Of a stretch of DNA of 64,000 nt, positions 1 through 10,208 are shown piece by piece. This stretch comes from Sorex araneus. Taxonomy: Eukaryota; Chordata; Mammalia; Eulipotyphla; Soricidae. How positions within the stretch are numbered: position 1 is the first letter of the stretch; each line of letters opens with the position of its first letter. The notes under the pieces are model-generated. The model saw only the letters and a list, made by a program, of their open reading frames with translations, was not told the DNA's origin and did not search any database. A program made the translations under genes and the position numbers. The stretch lies in the NCBI RefSeq assembly GCF_027595985.1, contig NC_073303.1, positions 369,293,886 through 369,357,885 of the forward strand, read 5' to 3'.

Positions 1-388
1 CAGGGTTGGGGGGGGCGGGGAGAGGGGAGTTAGGACAGAGAAGGGATCACTATGACAATGACAGTTGGAAATGATGACGCTGGACAAGACCTGAGTGCTG
101 AAAGGAGGTGAAGGGACATACATACAGGGCCTGTGTTGCAAACCATAATGCCTAAAAGGGGGGGAGGGAGGGAGGGAGGAAGAGAGAGAGAGAGAGAGGG
201 AGAGGGAGAGGGAGAGAGAGAGAGCGCCTGCCATGTAGAGGCAGACTAGGGGCTGGGGGTGGCGGGAAGGTAAACTGAGACATTGGTGGTGGAGAATGTG
301 CACCGGGGTGTTGGAACATGTATGACTGAAAGCCAATCGTTGGCAGCTTTGTAACTGCATCTCACAGTGCTTCAGTAAAGAGAAAGGT
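1..388 (+). mobile_element. L1 3' end (shrew-type 3' UTR), left edge cut by window
   Basis: Shares the order seen in every other L1 3' end here: TTGCAAACCATAATGCC, a purine/(GA)n tract (161-224), TTGGTGGTGGAGAATGTGCACC, TGTATGACTGAAAGCCAATC, TCTCACAGTG. The GA-rich tract between body and tail is a fixed feature of this 3' UTR. Confidence 0.75.
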
Positions 389-568
389 GCGCAGATGAAG
401 TGAGTTCTCTGCCTTTTGTCTCCACGGAGAGGCGCCTTTGCTGGAAAAGATGCTGAGCATGGAAGGAGGGAATCTGAGCGAGTGACTTCAGCACCGGGGT
501 GCTAAGACTCTTCTAGCCACGATGCCGAAATAGAACAGCTTCGGTTCGCTGAGGCAAGAACAGCTGCC

Positions 569-570
<2 letters not shown>

Positions 571-616
<46 letters not shown>
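571..616 (+). repeat. (GA)n microsatellite
   Basis: 46 bases of uninterrupted GA. No L1 3' end flanks it, unlike several other GA tracts here. Confidence 0.95.
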
Positions 617-618
<2 letters not shown>

Positions 619-846
619 CAGATCAAAGCCATTCCAGAGGAACGAGGTAGTCCCCACGCCCCCTCTGTGGAAGGGCATGTCAGAGCAAACAGTCTCTAGT
701 GACCATCGCCACATTCATCGAGGTGGCCGTCTGCATCCACTCCCACCTTAGGCTGGAGACAGCGGCCATGGACTCCCCAGGCTGAGGTGCTTTCTTGGAC
801 CCCAGTGTCCACTGGAGCCCAGACCATCTGGACATCACTGACCTTT

Positions 847-1013
847 GCTTTTTGTTGGTTGGTTTTTGTGCCACACCCAGTGTTGCTCAGGGCTTACTCC
901 TGGCTCTGTGCTCAGGGATCATGCCTGCTGGGGCTCAGGAGAGCCACAGGGGATGCCGGGAATCGAACCTGGGGTGGCCGCACGCAAGGCAAGTGCTCTC
1001 TCTGTGGCCCCAA
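847..1013 (-). mobile_element. SOR-like SINE, older copy
   Basis: Minus-strand copy recognisable by CCACACCCAGTGTTGC, ACTCCTGGCTCTGTGCTCAG and the inverted B box GGAATCGAACCTGGGG. Confidence 0.85.
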
Positions 1014-1183
1014 CTCACCTTTGCTTTTATTAGGAAAAAAAAAATTATGTCTTTATTGGGTTGGACAACCAACAGCAAATACTGAAATTTGACTTATGAT
1101 GATGCCTCCCCGACCTTTCCTACTTAGCAAAGTTGTACCTAAATCTCTTTTTATTTTTATTTTATTTTAAAAATTAAATCACT

Positions 1184-1378
1184 GGGGCTGGAGTGATAGC
1201 ACAGCGGGTAGGGCGTTTGCCTTGCATGCGGCCGACCCGGGTTCAAATCCCAGCATCCCATATGGTCCCCTGAGCACTGCCAGGGGTGATTCCTGAGTGC
1301 AGAGCCAGGAGTGACCCCTGTGCATTGCTGGGTGTGACCCAAAAAGAAAAAAAAAAGAATAAATAAATAAATAAATAT
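1184..1378 (+). mobile_element. SOR-like SINE, full length (reference description)
   Basis: A clear full copy. It has a tRNA-like head with A box near GATAGCACAGCGGG, B box GGGTTCAAATCCC, a body with CTGAGCACTGCCAGG and GAGTGCAGAGCCAGGAG, the ending GGGTGTGACCC, and an A-rich tail with (AAAT)n. It is flanked by the short duplication AAATCACT (1176-1183 and 1379-1386). Such elements are transcribed by RNA polymerase III from the internal boxes and moved by L1 machinery. Confidence 0.93.
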
Positions 1379-1649
1379 GAAATCACTGTGAGAGAGACCC
1401 TTACGGAGCTATTTGTGATCGGGGTTCAGTCAGACAGTGCTCCCACGCCCGGCCCTCCACCAGGGCACATTTCCCAGCACCGGTGTCCCCGGTCACCTTT
1501 GCTTTGTCAGGACAGCACAGAACAGTGCTCTCTGCGTCAGAGCGGCTGGGAAACCTCTTTCCTTTCTCCTTCCCTCCCTTTGGTCGCGGCCGCCGCGGTG
1601 GGCCTGGGTTGCACACGGGGCTGAGCTGGCCCGGATCCCACCTGCCCAT

Positions 1650-1741
1650 CAGGAATCACCCTTGGTGATACCGCCTGTCTCCGGGACCAAACTCAGGGGC
1701 TCGCGCCCACAAGCGAGTGCTCTGTCACTGAGCTATGCCCC
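1650..1741 (-). mobile_element. tRNA-head SINE of a different family (remnant)
   Basis: The minus strand reads GGGGGCATAGCTCAGTGACAGAGCACTCGC and later a B box TTTGGTCCCGG. This head resembles a tRNA-Ala/ID-type head rather than the SOR head. A related remnant is at 51450-51530. Confidence 0.5.
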
Positions 1742-1756
1742 CAGACTCTCACGAAG

Positions 1757-1909
1757 TCTTGGGTTTGTTTATTTGGGGACCATGCCCGGAGGGACTCAGG
1801 GCTTACTCTCACTTCTGTGCTCAGGGATCACTCCTGCTGGTGCGCGGGGGACCATAAGGGATGCGGGGGACCGAACCCGGGTTGGCCGTGTGCAAGGTGA
1901 GCTCTGGCC
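1757..1909 (-). mobile_element. SOR-like SINE
   Basis: Minus copy with GGGACTCAGGGCTTACTCTC, GGGACCATAAGGGATG and inverted B box GACCGAACCCGGGTTGGCC; ends TCTGGCCC. Confidence 0.85.
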
Positions 1910-2480
1910 CGCGGCTGCCTTCTTCCCGGCTCCTGCTTCTTCCCCGGGACCCAGCGCCGTCCTGCCGGGCTTCTCTCCGGCATCCTCCGGTCTTTAGCTC
2001 TGGTCCTTGCTGACTTCCGCAGCCCACGACCTTGCCCCGTGTCCTCAGGTCGGGGTGACACACAGGGGGTCCTAGAATCCCTCCCCCCACCGCACCCTGG
2101 AAAGCTCGGCAGGGACCTGCTGACGCTCCTTAGCGGCCGCGCCTGCCGTGGGCTGCCCCCAGGACGGTCCCCGGACACTGCAGCTGCAGGGAGTCCCCCG
2201 CTCTCCGCAAGAGGAGACGGAGTGACGTCAGCCCATCTCTCGCGCGGAGTCAGCCAGCGCGGGGGGGGGCCCAGCGCTAACATCTGGGCGGGCCTGATGC
2301 GCCTGCGCGCAGCCCCCGTGCATCGACAGCGCAGACGCAGCAGGTCAGAATAGCGTCCTTGTAAGGACTGGCGGGGACGCGCCTCTGTCCACAGCGCAGG
2401 ACGCGGGGTGCTGGCCTCGCACGTGGCCGTTACGCTCTGGTCCCTGGCACGACGAGGGGTGCCCCTGAGTGCCCCTGAGC
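1905..2480. promoter_or_regulatory. CpG-rich block with CRE and NRF1 motifs; possible orphan promoter
   Basis: CpG density is clearly above the surrounding intergenic DNA. It holds a perfect CRE palindrome TGACGTCA (2223-2230) and an NRF1-type site TGCGCCTGCGCG (2298-2309), both typical of CpG-island promoters. A donor-like CAGGTCAGA follows at 2340-2348. Frames through it encode nothing I recognise. It could be a promoter of a noncoding transcript, a distal regulatory island or simply GC-rich DNA. Confidence 0.4.
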
Positions 2481-2629
2481 AAGGCTGGGCGTGCCCCTCC
2501 TCCCCCGATAGTAATCATGGTCTCCCCTCAAATACCGTCATGCCCCCTTCACGTGGGTGACATCATGACAGAGCCTGATAGGACATCGGCCCCAACCACC
2601 CTAGTGTCTTTTCCCTTCTTTCCCTGGCA

Positions 2630-2730
2630 GTGCTTTGGCCCGACTCCTGGCTCTGTGCTCAGAGACCCGGGAGTGGTGCTGGGGCTCGAACCAGGGTCAG
2701 TGCCCGAAGGCCAGTGCCTCCCCGCCCCCC
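2630..2730 (-). mobile_element. Degraded SOR-like SINE
   Basis: ACTCCTGGCTCTGTGCTCAG followed by GGCTCGAACCAGGGTC; the A-box end is lost or unreadable. Confidence 0.6.
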
Positions 2731-3198
2731 ACCCCGCTGTCTCGCCAGCACCTGCTTCCTCATTCCGCCTCATTCCGCCTCACCATCCGGCCCGCCCTGC
2801 TGCCTGCTGCCCCTCCCCAACTCAGGGGCTCCCGACACACCCTTTGAAATCCACGCGGGAGGCCAGAGGTCGCCCACTCGGGGCGGATGCCGTGGGCCAG
2901 CGGCAAGTGTCTGAGTTTCCGCCTGGGGCCTGTGGGCTTTGGCTGGCACGGCTCCTCCCTTTCCATGTGTCCGTCCAGCAGTTCTGTCCTGGCCCTCCTG
3001 CAGCTTCGGCCTTGGGGCATCCGTGGTGGCCTCTGAGCACAACTTTCTTTCTGTCTTTAAACATCTGGGGTTCAGAGAAGTGTCACAGGCATGTGTGTCG
3101 GTACGAAGCTGCCGCAGGGCATCACTTTTTTGGGGGAACTTGATCGAGACATGGAGGCATGCTTGCATTTCAGGCACCCCTGTATGTGCACGCGTGCA
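2731..3198. other. Unique, C-rich intergenic stretch
   Basis: Contains an 11-base direct repeat of CTCATTCCGCC at 2759-2779 but no gene, repeat family or regulatory site that I can support. Confidence 0.5.
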
Positions 3199-3440
3199 CA
3201 TACACACGCACAGAGTCACACACACAGAGTGTCTCACACACACAGTCACACACAGTCACACACACAGTCTCACACACACTCATACACACAGTCACGCACA
3301 CAGAGTCACACACAGAGTCACACACAGAGTCACACACACACAGTCACACACATAGTCTCATACACAGTCACACACACAGTCACACACACGGTCACACACC
3401 TGGTCACATCTGTCACACACACACGCAGAAGCTCAGTGTA
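3199..3440 (+). repeat. CA-rich compound satellite, (CACACAGTCA)-like
   Basis: About 240 bases of CACA runs punctuated regularly by AGTC, AGAGTC and TCTC, giving a degenerate 8-12 base period rather than a plain dinucleotide array. Confidence 0.85.
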
Positions 3441-3584
3441 AGATCCCAGCACACACATGCCACAGGCAGACTTCAGTGTTTACACATACACAGGCCCCGC
3501 ACAGTGTGTGTGTGTAAGCAACATGCCATTCTTTCCACGCACACACGTGGCTCACTCACACTCTCCTCCGCCCTCGACAAAATA

Positions 3585-3772
3585 GTGCCAGCACCGTGGC
3601 AGGGCCTTCGTCCAGCGGGTAGGGTGCTTGGCCTGCAGGTGAATCGAACCCTGATGGATCCCTGGCACCCCGTGTGATTCCCAAGCCCCGTCAGGAGTGA
3701 TCCCTGAGTGCAGAGCCAGGAGTAAGCCCTGAGCACCGCTGTGTGTGGCCCCAAAGCCAAAATAAATAAATG
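3585..3772 (+). mobile_element. SOR-like SINE, diverged
   Basis: Plus copy: CCAGCGGGTAGGGTGC, GGTGAATCGAACCC (B-box region altered), GAGTGCAGAGCCAGGAGTAA and AATAAATAAATG tail. Confidence 0.8.
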
Positions 3773-4294
3773 CATGGATAAGAAATGAACCAAAGGTGGG
3801 GGGAAGAGGACAGTCACAGGTACGGGAGGGGCGTGCCACATTACAGCACAGGGAGGGCCAGCGATGGAGCCCACAGGCCCGGAGCCCATGCCTGAGGGCC
3901 CCAAGGTCAACCCTGGCCACAGCACAGCCCCCTCAGAGCAGCATAGGCGTGAGTGGGGGCCCCCGGTTTCTCCGTCAGGAGCAGCATCTCGAGGACAAGC
4001 ACAGAGTCACCAGGGTGACCTGCCAAGTGGCCCCGGGGACCCCAGCACTGCGGGGGGTAGCGTTAAAAAGAAAAGATGTAGGGAAAAGTCAAGTCAACAG
4101 AAAACGGACTTCCTGAAGACTGTCAGGAAGGACCCCTGAAACAGCAACGGGCCCACCGTGCGAGGCATCAAACCCAGGACCTGGCACACGTGGGTCTGTA
4201 TTCCAGGCCTGAGCCACGTCCCGGTGCGAAAACAGCAATCCAGGGCATGTTGGGAACAGCAAGATCAGGGGCTTAACACTACGAGGCTGGTGCT

Positions 4295-4455
4295 TGCTAG
4301 CGACAACACACACGTGGATGTCCCGTGGATGGCATGTGCCATTGACACCTCACATGTGATGTCCCGTGGATAGTGTGTGCCACCAACAGCTCACATGTGA
4401 ATGTCCAGGTGGGTGGCATGTGCCACCAGTGGCTCATACTCAGATGTCCCATTGG
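4295..4455 (+). repeat. Minisatellite, about 43-base unit, 3.5 copies
   Basis: Successive units share GATGTCCCGTGGAT, a block near GCATGTGCCA and CTCACATGTG, with point differences and small indels between units. Confidence 0.75.
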
Positions 4456-5324
4456 ACAGGCTGTACAAGAAGTGGTAATTGTTGTCAAAGGTTCATATGA
4501 CATTTCAGCCCGGTGCCACCCGCCAAAGTGGAGCTGTCACTGAAGCTGCCAGACGGCAAGGGACACAAAACCACAGTGCCGGGGTCACGGTGCTACAGCT
4601 CCCATCCTGGTGCAAGACTTTGAGTTCCGTCCTCAGCCACCGTGGGTGCCCTGTGTCGCCTGGCTGCTTGCTGCCCAGGCCCCGGGGCCACAGAGGATCC
4701 CTGAGCCCTTTACTGGAATCACAACTGCAGGACAGGGAGGACGTGAGGGAGAGGAGAGGGGAAAGGCCAGGACGCAGTGCTGGGGAAAGTCAGATGAAAC
4801 GCCGAGACTGAGCAGCCTGCCTTTCTCAGCGCGCAGCTGACTTGTTCTCTTTTTGTTGGGGCGCAGTGCTCTCTGATGAATTCAATCATCAGGTGCAGGT
4901 CACACTCTGGCGAGCCTATCAAATTTGTTTCTAAACCTGAATGGAAAGCTATGCTAGACCTGTGCCACTGTTGCTTCCTAAGACATTGGAGAGCTCCGGG
5001 TGCCAGTGTGACACGACACAGGGCCAGTGTTAGAGGCTTCCTCTGGCCACAGTGAAGTTAAGCTAAGACTGAGTAACAGAAAAAGCTAAATCACTTAACG
5101 AAAAGCAAGGGAGGAAAAAAACTCACCAAATTTGAAGATTAAGCAATAAATTTATAGTACCCTTGGGGAAAGGCGAAATCACAGTGGGAATTAGAAAATA
5201 ATAAGTCATTGCATTTCTGCATTTAAAAATTTATGAGAATATCGCTAAAGCCAAGCTTCTATGGGTGTATATTCATTAGAGGCAGAAAAACAAAGGATGT
5301 TAAAAAAATTTTATCTAAGGTGGG
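4456..5324. other. Unique intergenic stretch
   Basis: GC-moderate to about 5.05 kb, then AT-rich. I see no gene, RNA or repeat family. Open frames through it show no recognisable protein. Confidence 0.5.
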
Positions 5325-5478
5325 GCTGGTGTGATGTATAGGTGGGAGAGTGTTGGTCTTGCACGTGGCTGGCCTGGGTTCGGGCCCTGGTCTCCATGTG
5401 GTCCCTCAAGCCTGCCAGGAATGATCCCTGGGTGCAGAACTGGGAGTAAGCCCTGAGACTGCTAGGTGTGGTCAAATG
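5325..5478 (+). mobile_element. SOR-like SINE, diverged
   Basis: GGGGCTGGTGTGATGTATAG head, TGGGTTCGGGCCCTGG B box, GGGTGCAGAACTGGGAGTAA body. Confidence 0.8.
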
Positions 5479-5501
5479 GTCAAATGAATACATAAAAAGC
5501 T

Positions 5502-5531
5502 TCTCTCTCTCTCTCTCTCCCCCCCCCCCCG
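5502..5531 (+). repeat. (CT)n followed by C-run
   Basis: Short CT run passing into eleven C residues, immediately before an L1 3' end. Confidence 0.85.
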
Positions 5532-5534
5532 CTC

Positions 5535-5905
5535 ATCCTGTCTCATATCAAAAAATGTGCAAGGGATTAGAGTGGTGAAAGTAGATAAAGGGATATTTCT
5601 CTCAGTATCTGTATTGCAAACCAGTGTCCAAAAGGGAAAGAGACAGAGTGTGAGAGAGAGAGAGAGAGACAAAAAAGAGAGAGGGAGGGAGGGAGAGGAA
5701 GAGAGAGAGAAAAGTGCCGATTATAGAGGCAGATTGGGGGATGGGTGGGGGTGATGAGAGGGAACCTGGGGACACTGGTGCTGGGGAATGTGCACTGGTG
5801 GAGGGATGGGTTTGGGAACACTGTATGACTGAAACCTAATCATGAATCACTTCATAAGGATCTATCTCACTGTTAAAAATTTTTAACTATTAAAAAATGT
5901 TTTAA
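5535..5905 (+). mobile_element. L1 3' end, shrew type
   Basis: GTATCTGTATTGCAAACCAG, GA-rich tract, GCTGGGGAATGTGCACTGG, ACTGTATGACTGAAACC, ATCTCACTG and an A/T-rich tail; 5' truncated in the 3' UTR. Confidence 0.8.
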
Positions 5906-5921
5906 AAAATGTTTAAAATAT

Positions 5922-6098
5922 GGGGCTGGAGCAATAGCACAGCAGGTAGGGTGTTTGTCTTGCACGTAACCGACCCGCATTCAAATTCCCAGCATCCCAA
6001 TATGGTCCCTCGAGCACCACCAGGAGTAATTCCTGAGTGCAGAGCCAGGAATAATCCCTATGCATCACCGTGTGTGACCCAAAAAGAAAAAAAAAAGG
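5922..6098 (+). mobile_element. SOR-like SINE, full length
   Basis: Complete plus copy with GGGGCTGGAGCAATAGCAC head and GTGTGACCCAAAAAG end; carries several private changes (CGACCCGCATTC in the B-box region). Confidence 0.9.
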
Positions 6099-6165
6099 TT
6101 TTCAAGATAAAACCCTGATGAGATACCCCCATGCACTCACAGTGGCTAAGGAGCAAATTCTATGG
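6099..6165 (+). mobile_element. Possible old L1 ORF2 fragment
   Basis: AAAACCCTGATGAGATACCC followed by a CACTCACAGTGGCTAAG-like block resembles the mammalian L1 ORF2 3' region. It is too short and diverged to be sure. Confidence 0.35.
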
Positions 6166-6487
6166 CTTGGAGGGGCGGCAGATGAAGGGGCCACGCAGCT
6201 GCCCCAGGGAGGAACGAAGCAGAACCGAACCAGAAAACTGTGTTTGCAGAATCTCAAGTAGAACATACACGCACACCGTACCACTCAGAAATGTCGTGCC
6301 TGGGGTACCCCGAGAGGGACGCAGAGTGAGATCTCCAGAGTGCTTCTAGGGCAAGGTACACAGTGAAGGTCTTCAGAGGGACTGAGCCCCTTCCCCAGAA
6401 CTCGACAGCGGGATTTCCTGGAACCTGTGACCATGTTCCCTTTCCTGCAAAGGGCTCTGCAGCTATGCAAGTGAAGAATGCCGTGAG

Positions 6488-6662
6488 GGGATGGAGTGAT
6501 AGCTCAGCGGGGAGGGCGTTTGCCTTGCACGCGGCCGACCTGGGTTCGAGTCCCAGCATCCCATATGGTCCTCTGAGCACCGCCAGGGGTAATTCCTGAG
6601 TGCAGAGCCAGGAGTGACCCCTGTGCATCGCCGGGTGTGACCCAAAAGCGGAAAAAAAAAAA
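6488..6662 (+). mobile_element. SOR-like SINE with clear target-site duplication
   Basis: Flanked by a perfect 14-base duplication AAGAATGCCGTGAG (6474-6487 and 6663-6676), so a relatively young insertion. It begins GGGATGGAG, a variant of the usual head. Confidence 0.95.
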
Positions 6663-6676
6663 AAGAATGCCGTGAG

Positions 6677-8059
6677 TGGGAGATGATTGGGCAGGGGGGG
6701 GGGGGGTGGTTCTCCAGACCAGTGGTCCCTGGAATCACACACATCCTTATATAGAAGGGGAGCAGCAGAGGTCAGAGGAGAGGACAGATACTCCACTGCT
6801 GACTTTGAAGACGGGGCGAGGGAGCAGGAGCCAAGAACCACATGTGGTCTCCAGAAAACAAGGAAATAAATTCTCCCTGAAAGTCTCCCCAAGTAACACA
6901 ACCCCAAGGACCCGTGTAAACTACTGACCTCCGGAACTAGAACAAATTTGTGTTGTTCATGGGAGTCACTGAAGCTGGAGTGTCTGGTTACAGGAACGAG
7001 AGCAAAACCAAGACGCGCCCCGCAGCAAAACCAGCTCAAGTGCCCACCATGAGCAAAACGAATAAAGACGTGATGGATGATCCCTGTCACGAGGAGCTCT
7101 GCAGAAATACGCACCGTCCGCGAGAGCCACGTCCAAGAGCAGGACGGATTCTCGAGAAGGGGCGCCTGGATACATAGAGACGGAAGAATGATCCACGTGC
7201 CAAGAGCCGGAGCTAAAGCCAGCGTCCCTGGCCCCCTCCGAGGTCTCGCAGAGAGAGGCCGTGAGGGTAGAGGGCTGGAAGCGTAGGAAGGCCCCTGCTG
7301 GGGCCACTCGCTGACCTTCAGAAGCTTGGCAGGGCTGGCCCTGGGAATAAGATCATCTGAACATGAGCTATTTGGAAATTCCTGTTTACACTCGGCCCTG
7401 ACTACATCTATATTCAGGGGCCGGGCTGGCCTCCATCAAGTGGAACAATAGGATAATCGGAGGAAAGGCATCCCCTTTGACTACCTCTCCGAGGGGAGTA
7501 ATGGCTAGGGAAGCTCACGGTCCCCTGGCGTGCCCACTTGCCAAGCAGGAAGCAGGGCGGAGGGCGGGGCGGGCCCTCTTCGGAACCGGGGCCCTCTGGA
7601 GGAAGACGCCACGGGCCGCTTGGCTGGGTGACAGGACTCAAGACTAAAAATAAATCCTCAGGGGTGGCAGCAGAGGACTTGGCAGACGCTGGGCCTTGGA
7701 ACTGATCCCCTTGGGAGGAAATCTGGGCGCAGCTGCTGACCTGGGGGAGAGGGTGGAGCCTCCACTTACCTGGTGGGGAACATTCCTCCCGGGTCGCCAC
7801 ATCTGAAGGGAGCAAGGATGACTCAGAATCTGCATGCTCGGTCTCCAGCTATTTCAGAGAAAAACAAGAATGAAAGTCACGGGGGCCGCCTGAGCTTTTT
7901 CGTCTCTTTCACACCCAGGGATGCGGCTGCCTCGCTACGAAGCCACACAACGGCCAGGTGGAGGGGGTGGGGTTCCACCAAGCACTCTTGTCCCTTTGAC
8001 ACGGCCTTTTGGGGGTACTGGGTTCTTTTCTGGACATGCTCTGCTCTCACTTGCCTCTC
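6677..8059. other. Mostly unique intergenic stretch
   Basis: Begins with a 12-base G run near 6695. A block near 7030-7080 (CCAGCTCAAGTGCCCACC) faintly recalls an old L1 3' region. No gene was recognised. Confidence 0.45.
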
Positions 8060-8436
8060 GATCCCAGGCCTGATTCATTCTGGATGGTTCAAGGATGGAA
8101 GGTTCGAGAATCCAGGCCTTGTTCATTCTGGATGGCTTTGTGGATGGTTCTGGAAGGTTCAAGAATTCAGGCCTGGGGCTTGGAGCTATAGCACAGCAGG
8201 TAGGGCATTTGCCTTGCACGTGATTGACCTGGGTTCAATTCCCAGCATCCCATATGGTCCCCTGAGCACACCAGGAGTAATTCCTGAGTGCAGAGCCAGG
8301 AGTAACCCCTGTGCATCGCCAGGTGTGACCCCCCCAAAAAAAAAAAATTCAGGCCTGTTTCATTCTGGATGACTTTGTGGATGGTTCTGGAAGGTTAGAG
8401 AATCCAGGCCCAGTTCACTCTGAATGGCTTGTGGCA
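8060..8436 (+). repeat. Minisatellite split by a SINE
   Basis: Units of roughly 40-60 bases repeat CAGGCCTG, TTCATTCTGGATGG, GTGGATGGTTCTGGAAGGTT and AGAATCCAGGCC, three to four times. The array is interrupted by the SINE at 8176-8345. Confidence 0.8.
8176..8345 (+). mobile_element. SOR-like SINE inserted in minisatellite
   Basis: Flanked by the perfect 12-base duplication AATTCAGGCCTG (8164-8175 and 8346-8357), which is itself part of the minisatellite unit. Head reads GGGGCTTGGAGCTATAGC. Confidence 0.95.
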
Positions 8437-9538
8437 GGCTCGCTCCAGACAGCCCCCAGGAGCTTCTCCGGGAAAGCTGTTCGCTTCCCCCTTCCGTGCC
8501 CTGGGTCTGTGTCTTGTGGCTTCAGTTTCACAGAAAGACTTGCTTTACCTGTCGTTCAAGTTTAATGCAGGTTTTTTCTGCAAGGCTCAACCCGGTGGCG
8601 GCCTGAGCCCCTAGTTTCCCCTGAGTTTCCAGCACTGGTAGCGGTTTCCCTTTCCCAGTCTTTGAGTCTTCAGCTCCGTCGGAAATGAAACCCCTCTGAG
8701 ACTGAGGCACACCGAATGCAAATGAGCGGCGACAGCCAAAGCAGGCGCTTCTTGGGTTTGGGAGAGGCTGGGCTCTGGGAACCAAGGCATCACGCGCCCC
8801 AGCTGAAATTGTCAGGGACTAGGAAACAAACGAGGGTTTGTTGCCCGAAGCAGCCCGGCGGGTGCCCCGGAAACGGCACCAAATAGGTAAATGGTTCCCT
8901 GCTTTCCCTATTTTAATACCTCGGGATTGGCAACTGGGCCTGGGAAACAATGATGCCATTGATTCAGCCCGTGATTCAGTTCCAGCTTCGAAACCTGATG
9001 CATTCTCCCTCAGCCCGCAGGAGAGCAACAGGCGATTTCTACCCCACGTCACATGAACATCGGCTCCTTCTCAGCAGGAAAAGGCATAAGCGGAGATGGT
9101 AGTTTTGATCTTGCCAAATGCTATCGCTGCATCTATTGATAGGATCAGACGGTTTTTATTCTTTCCTTTCCTACATTCTTGAAGTGGTAGCTTAGCTTAT
9201 TGATGTAAGCTGTTTCTTTTGTTTGTTTTAAGTGTTTACACAAAAGATTTCTCTCCAAAAACTTTGCTCAAAGCATCTTCCAGGCCTCTTGGGCCCTCCC
9301 AAGGCTGTGTCCTTTGCAAGACTATATAGGGAGGGGAGACACAGTGAGCCCACCCGTATACACCTCAGCCCTGCCCTTCGCTGGGTCTGTACTGGGAATG
9401 GAGGGACATGGGAAAAATCTTTTTTTCTAAGTTTTCATAGGAAAATTTCCTGCTATTTATTCATGGAATGAAAAGTATTGTTTAATTTCTAAATAGAAAA
9501 TTTTGTGGTATTTTTCTGTTGTTGATTTATAATAATAA
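8437..9538. other. Unique stretch, no recognisable repeats
   Basis: One of the longer repeat-free stretches upstream of PHLPP1. It contains a perfect octamer ATGCAAAT at 8716-8723 and balanced composition with scattered CpGs (8700-9060). It could hold conserved noncoding sequence, but no gene is supported. Confidence 0.45.
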
Positions 9539-9977
9539 CTCACTGTCACTATCACTGTCATCCCGTTGCTCATCAATTTGTTTGAGCGGGCACCAGTAAC
9601 ATCTCTCATTGAGAGACTTATTGTTACTGTTTTTGGCATATCCAATACACACAGGTAGCTTGCCAGGCTCTGCTGTGTGGGCTCCATACTCTCGGTAGCT
9701 TGCCAGGCTCTCTGAGAGGGGCGGAGGAATCCAACATGGGTCAGGGGCTGGAGTGATAGCACAGTGGGTAGGGCATTTGCCTTGCACGCAGCCGACCCGG
9801 GTTCAATTCCCAGCATCCCATATGGTCCCCTGAGCACCGCCAGGGGTAACTCCTGAGTGCAGAGCCAGGAGTAACCCCTGTGCATCGCTGGGTGTGACCC
9901 CCCCAAAAAAAAAAACACCAACATGGGTCAGCTGCATGAAAGGCGAATGCCCAACTGCTATGCTATTGCTCCAGCCC
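9539..9977 (-). mobile_element. Second SINE type (SOR-like head, different body), split by a SOR SINE
   Basis: On the minus strand the head is the familiar tRNA-like one, but after the B box the body reads GAGAGCCTGGCAAGCTACC (twice), ATATGCCAAAAACAGTAACA, GTTACTGGTGCCCGCTC, CAACGGGATGACAGTGA. It is flanked by ATAATAATAA (9529-9538 and 9978-9987). Other copies are at 45247-45482 and 49180-49408. Confidence 0.9.
9744..9917 (+). mobile_element. SOR-like SINE nested in another SINE
   Basis: Flanked by the perfect 13-base duplication CCAACATGGGTCA (9731-9743 and 9918-9930), which lies in the B-box part of the host element. It is therefore younger than its host. Confidence 0.96.
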
Positions 9978-10208
9978 ATAATAATAATTATATTAATTCT
10001 ATTATCAGAAAATATACCTTGCATGAGCTAATTTATTTTTAAAAGACAGAAATAAAGAGTATAAAAAGTCCCATCAAATGCAAATCAAAATGACAATGGG
10101 TGAATAAATAGCATCATAACTCAAAAAGTCCAGGAATAATCAGTGTTGGTAGGGATGCAGTGAAAAGGGAGCTTATTCAATGTTGGGGAGCTGCTGTCTG
10201 CTTCACTC

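Noticed and set aside
1184-1260. tRNA gene suggested by A and B boxes
   Set aside because: This and the many similar heads are the 5' parts of SINEs with a shared non-tRNA body; none folds as a free-standing intact tRNA on reading.
2039-2353. 104-codon plus frame in the CpG-rich block
   Set aside because: No protein likeness; expected by chance in GC-rich DNA. The block is kept only as a possible promoter.
3199-3440. CRISPR-like regular spacing
   Set aside because: The period is a degenerate CA-rich microsatellite in a mammalian genome.
3091-3677. His/Thr/Ser-rich frames over the CA array
   Set aside because: Translation of a short tandem repeat.
6254-7114. 286-codon minus frame
   Set aside because: It runs antisense through a SINE and flanking noncoding DNA; no domain recognised.
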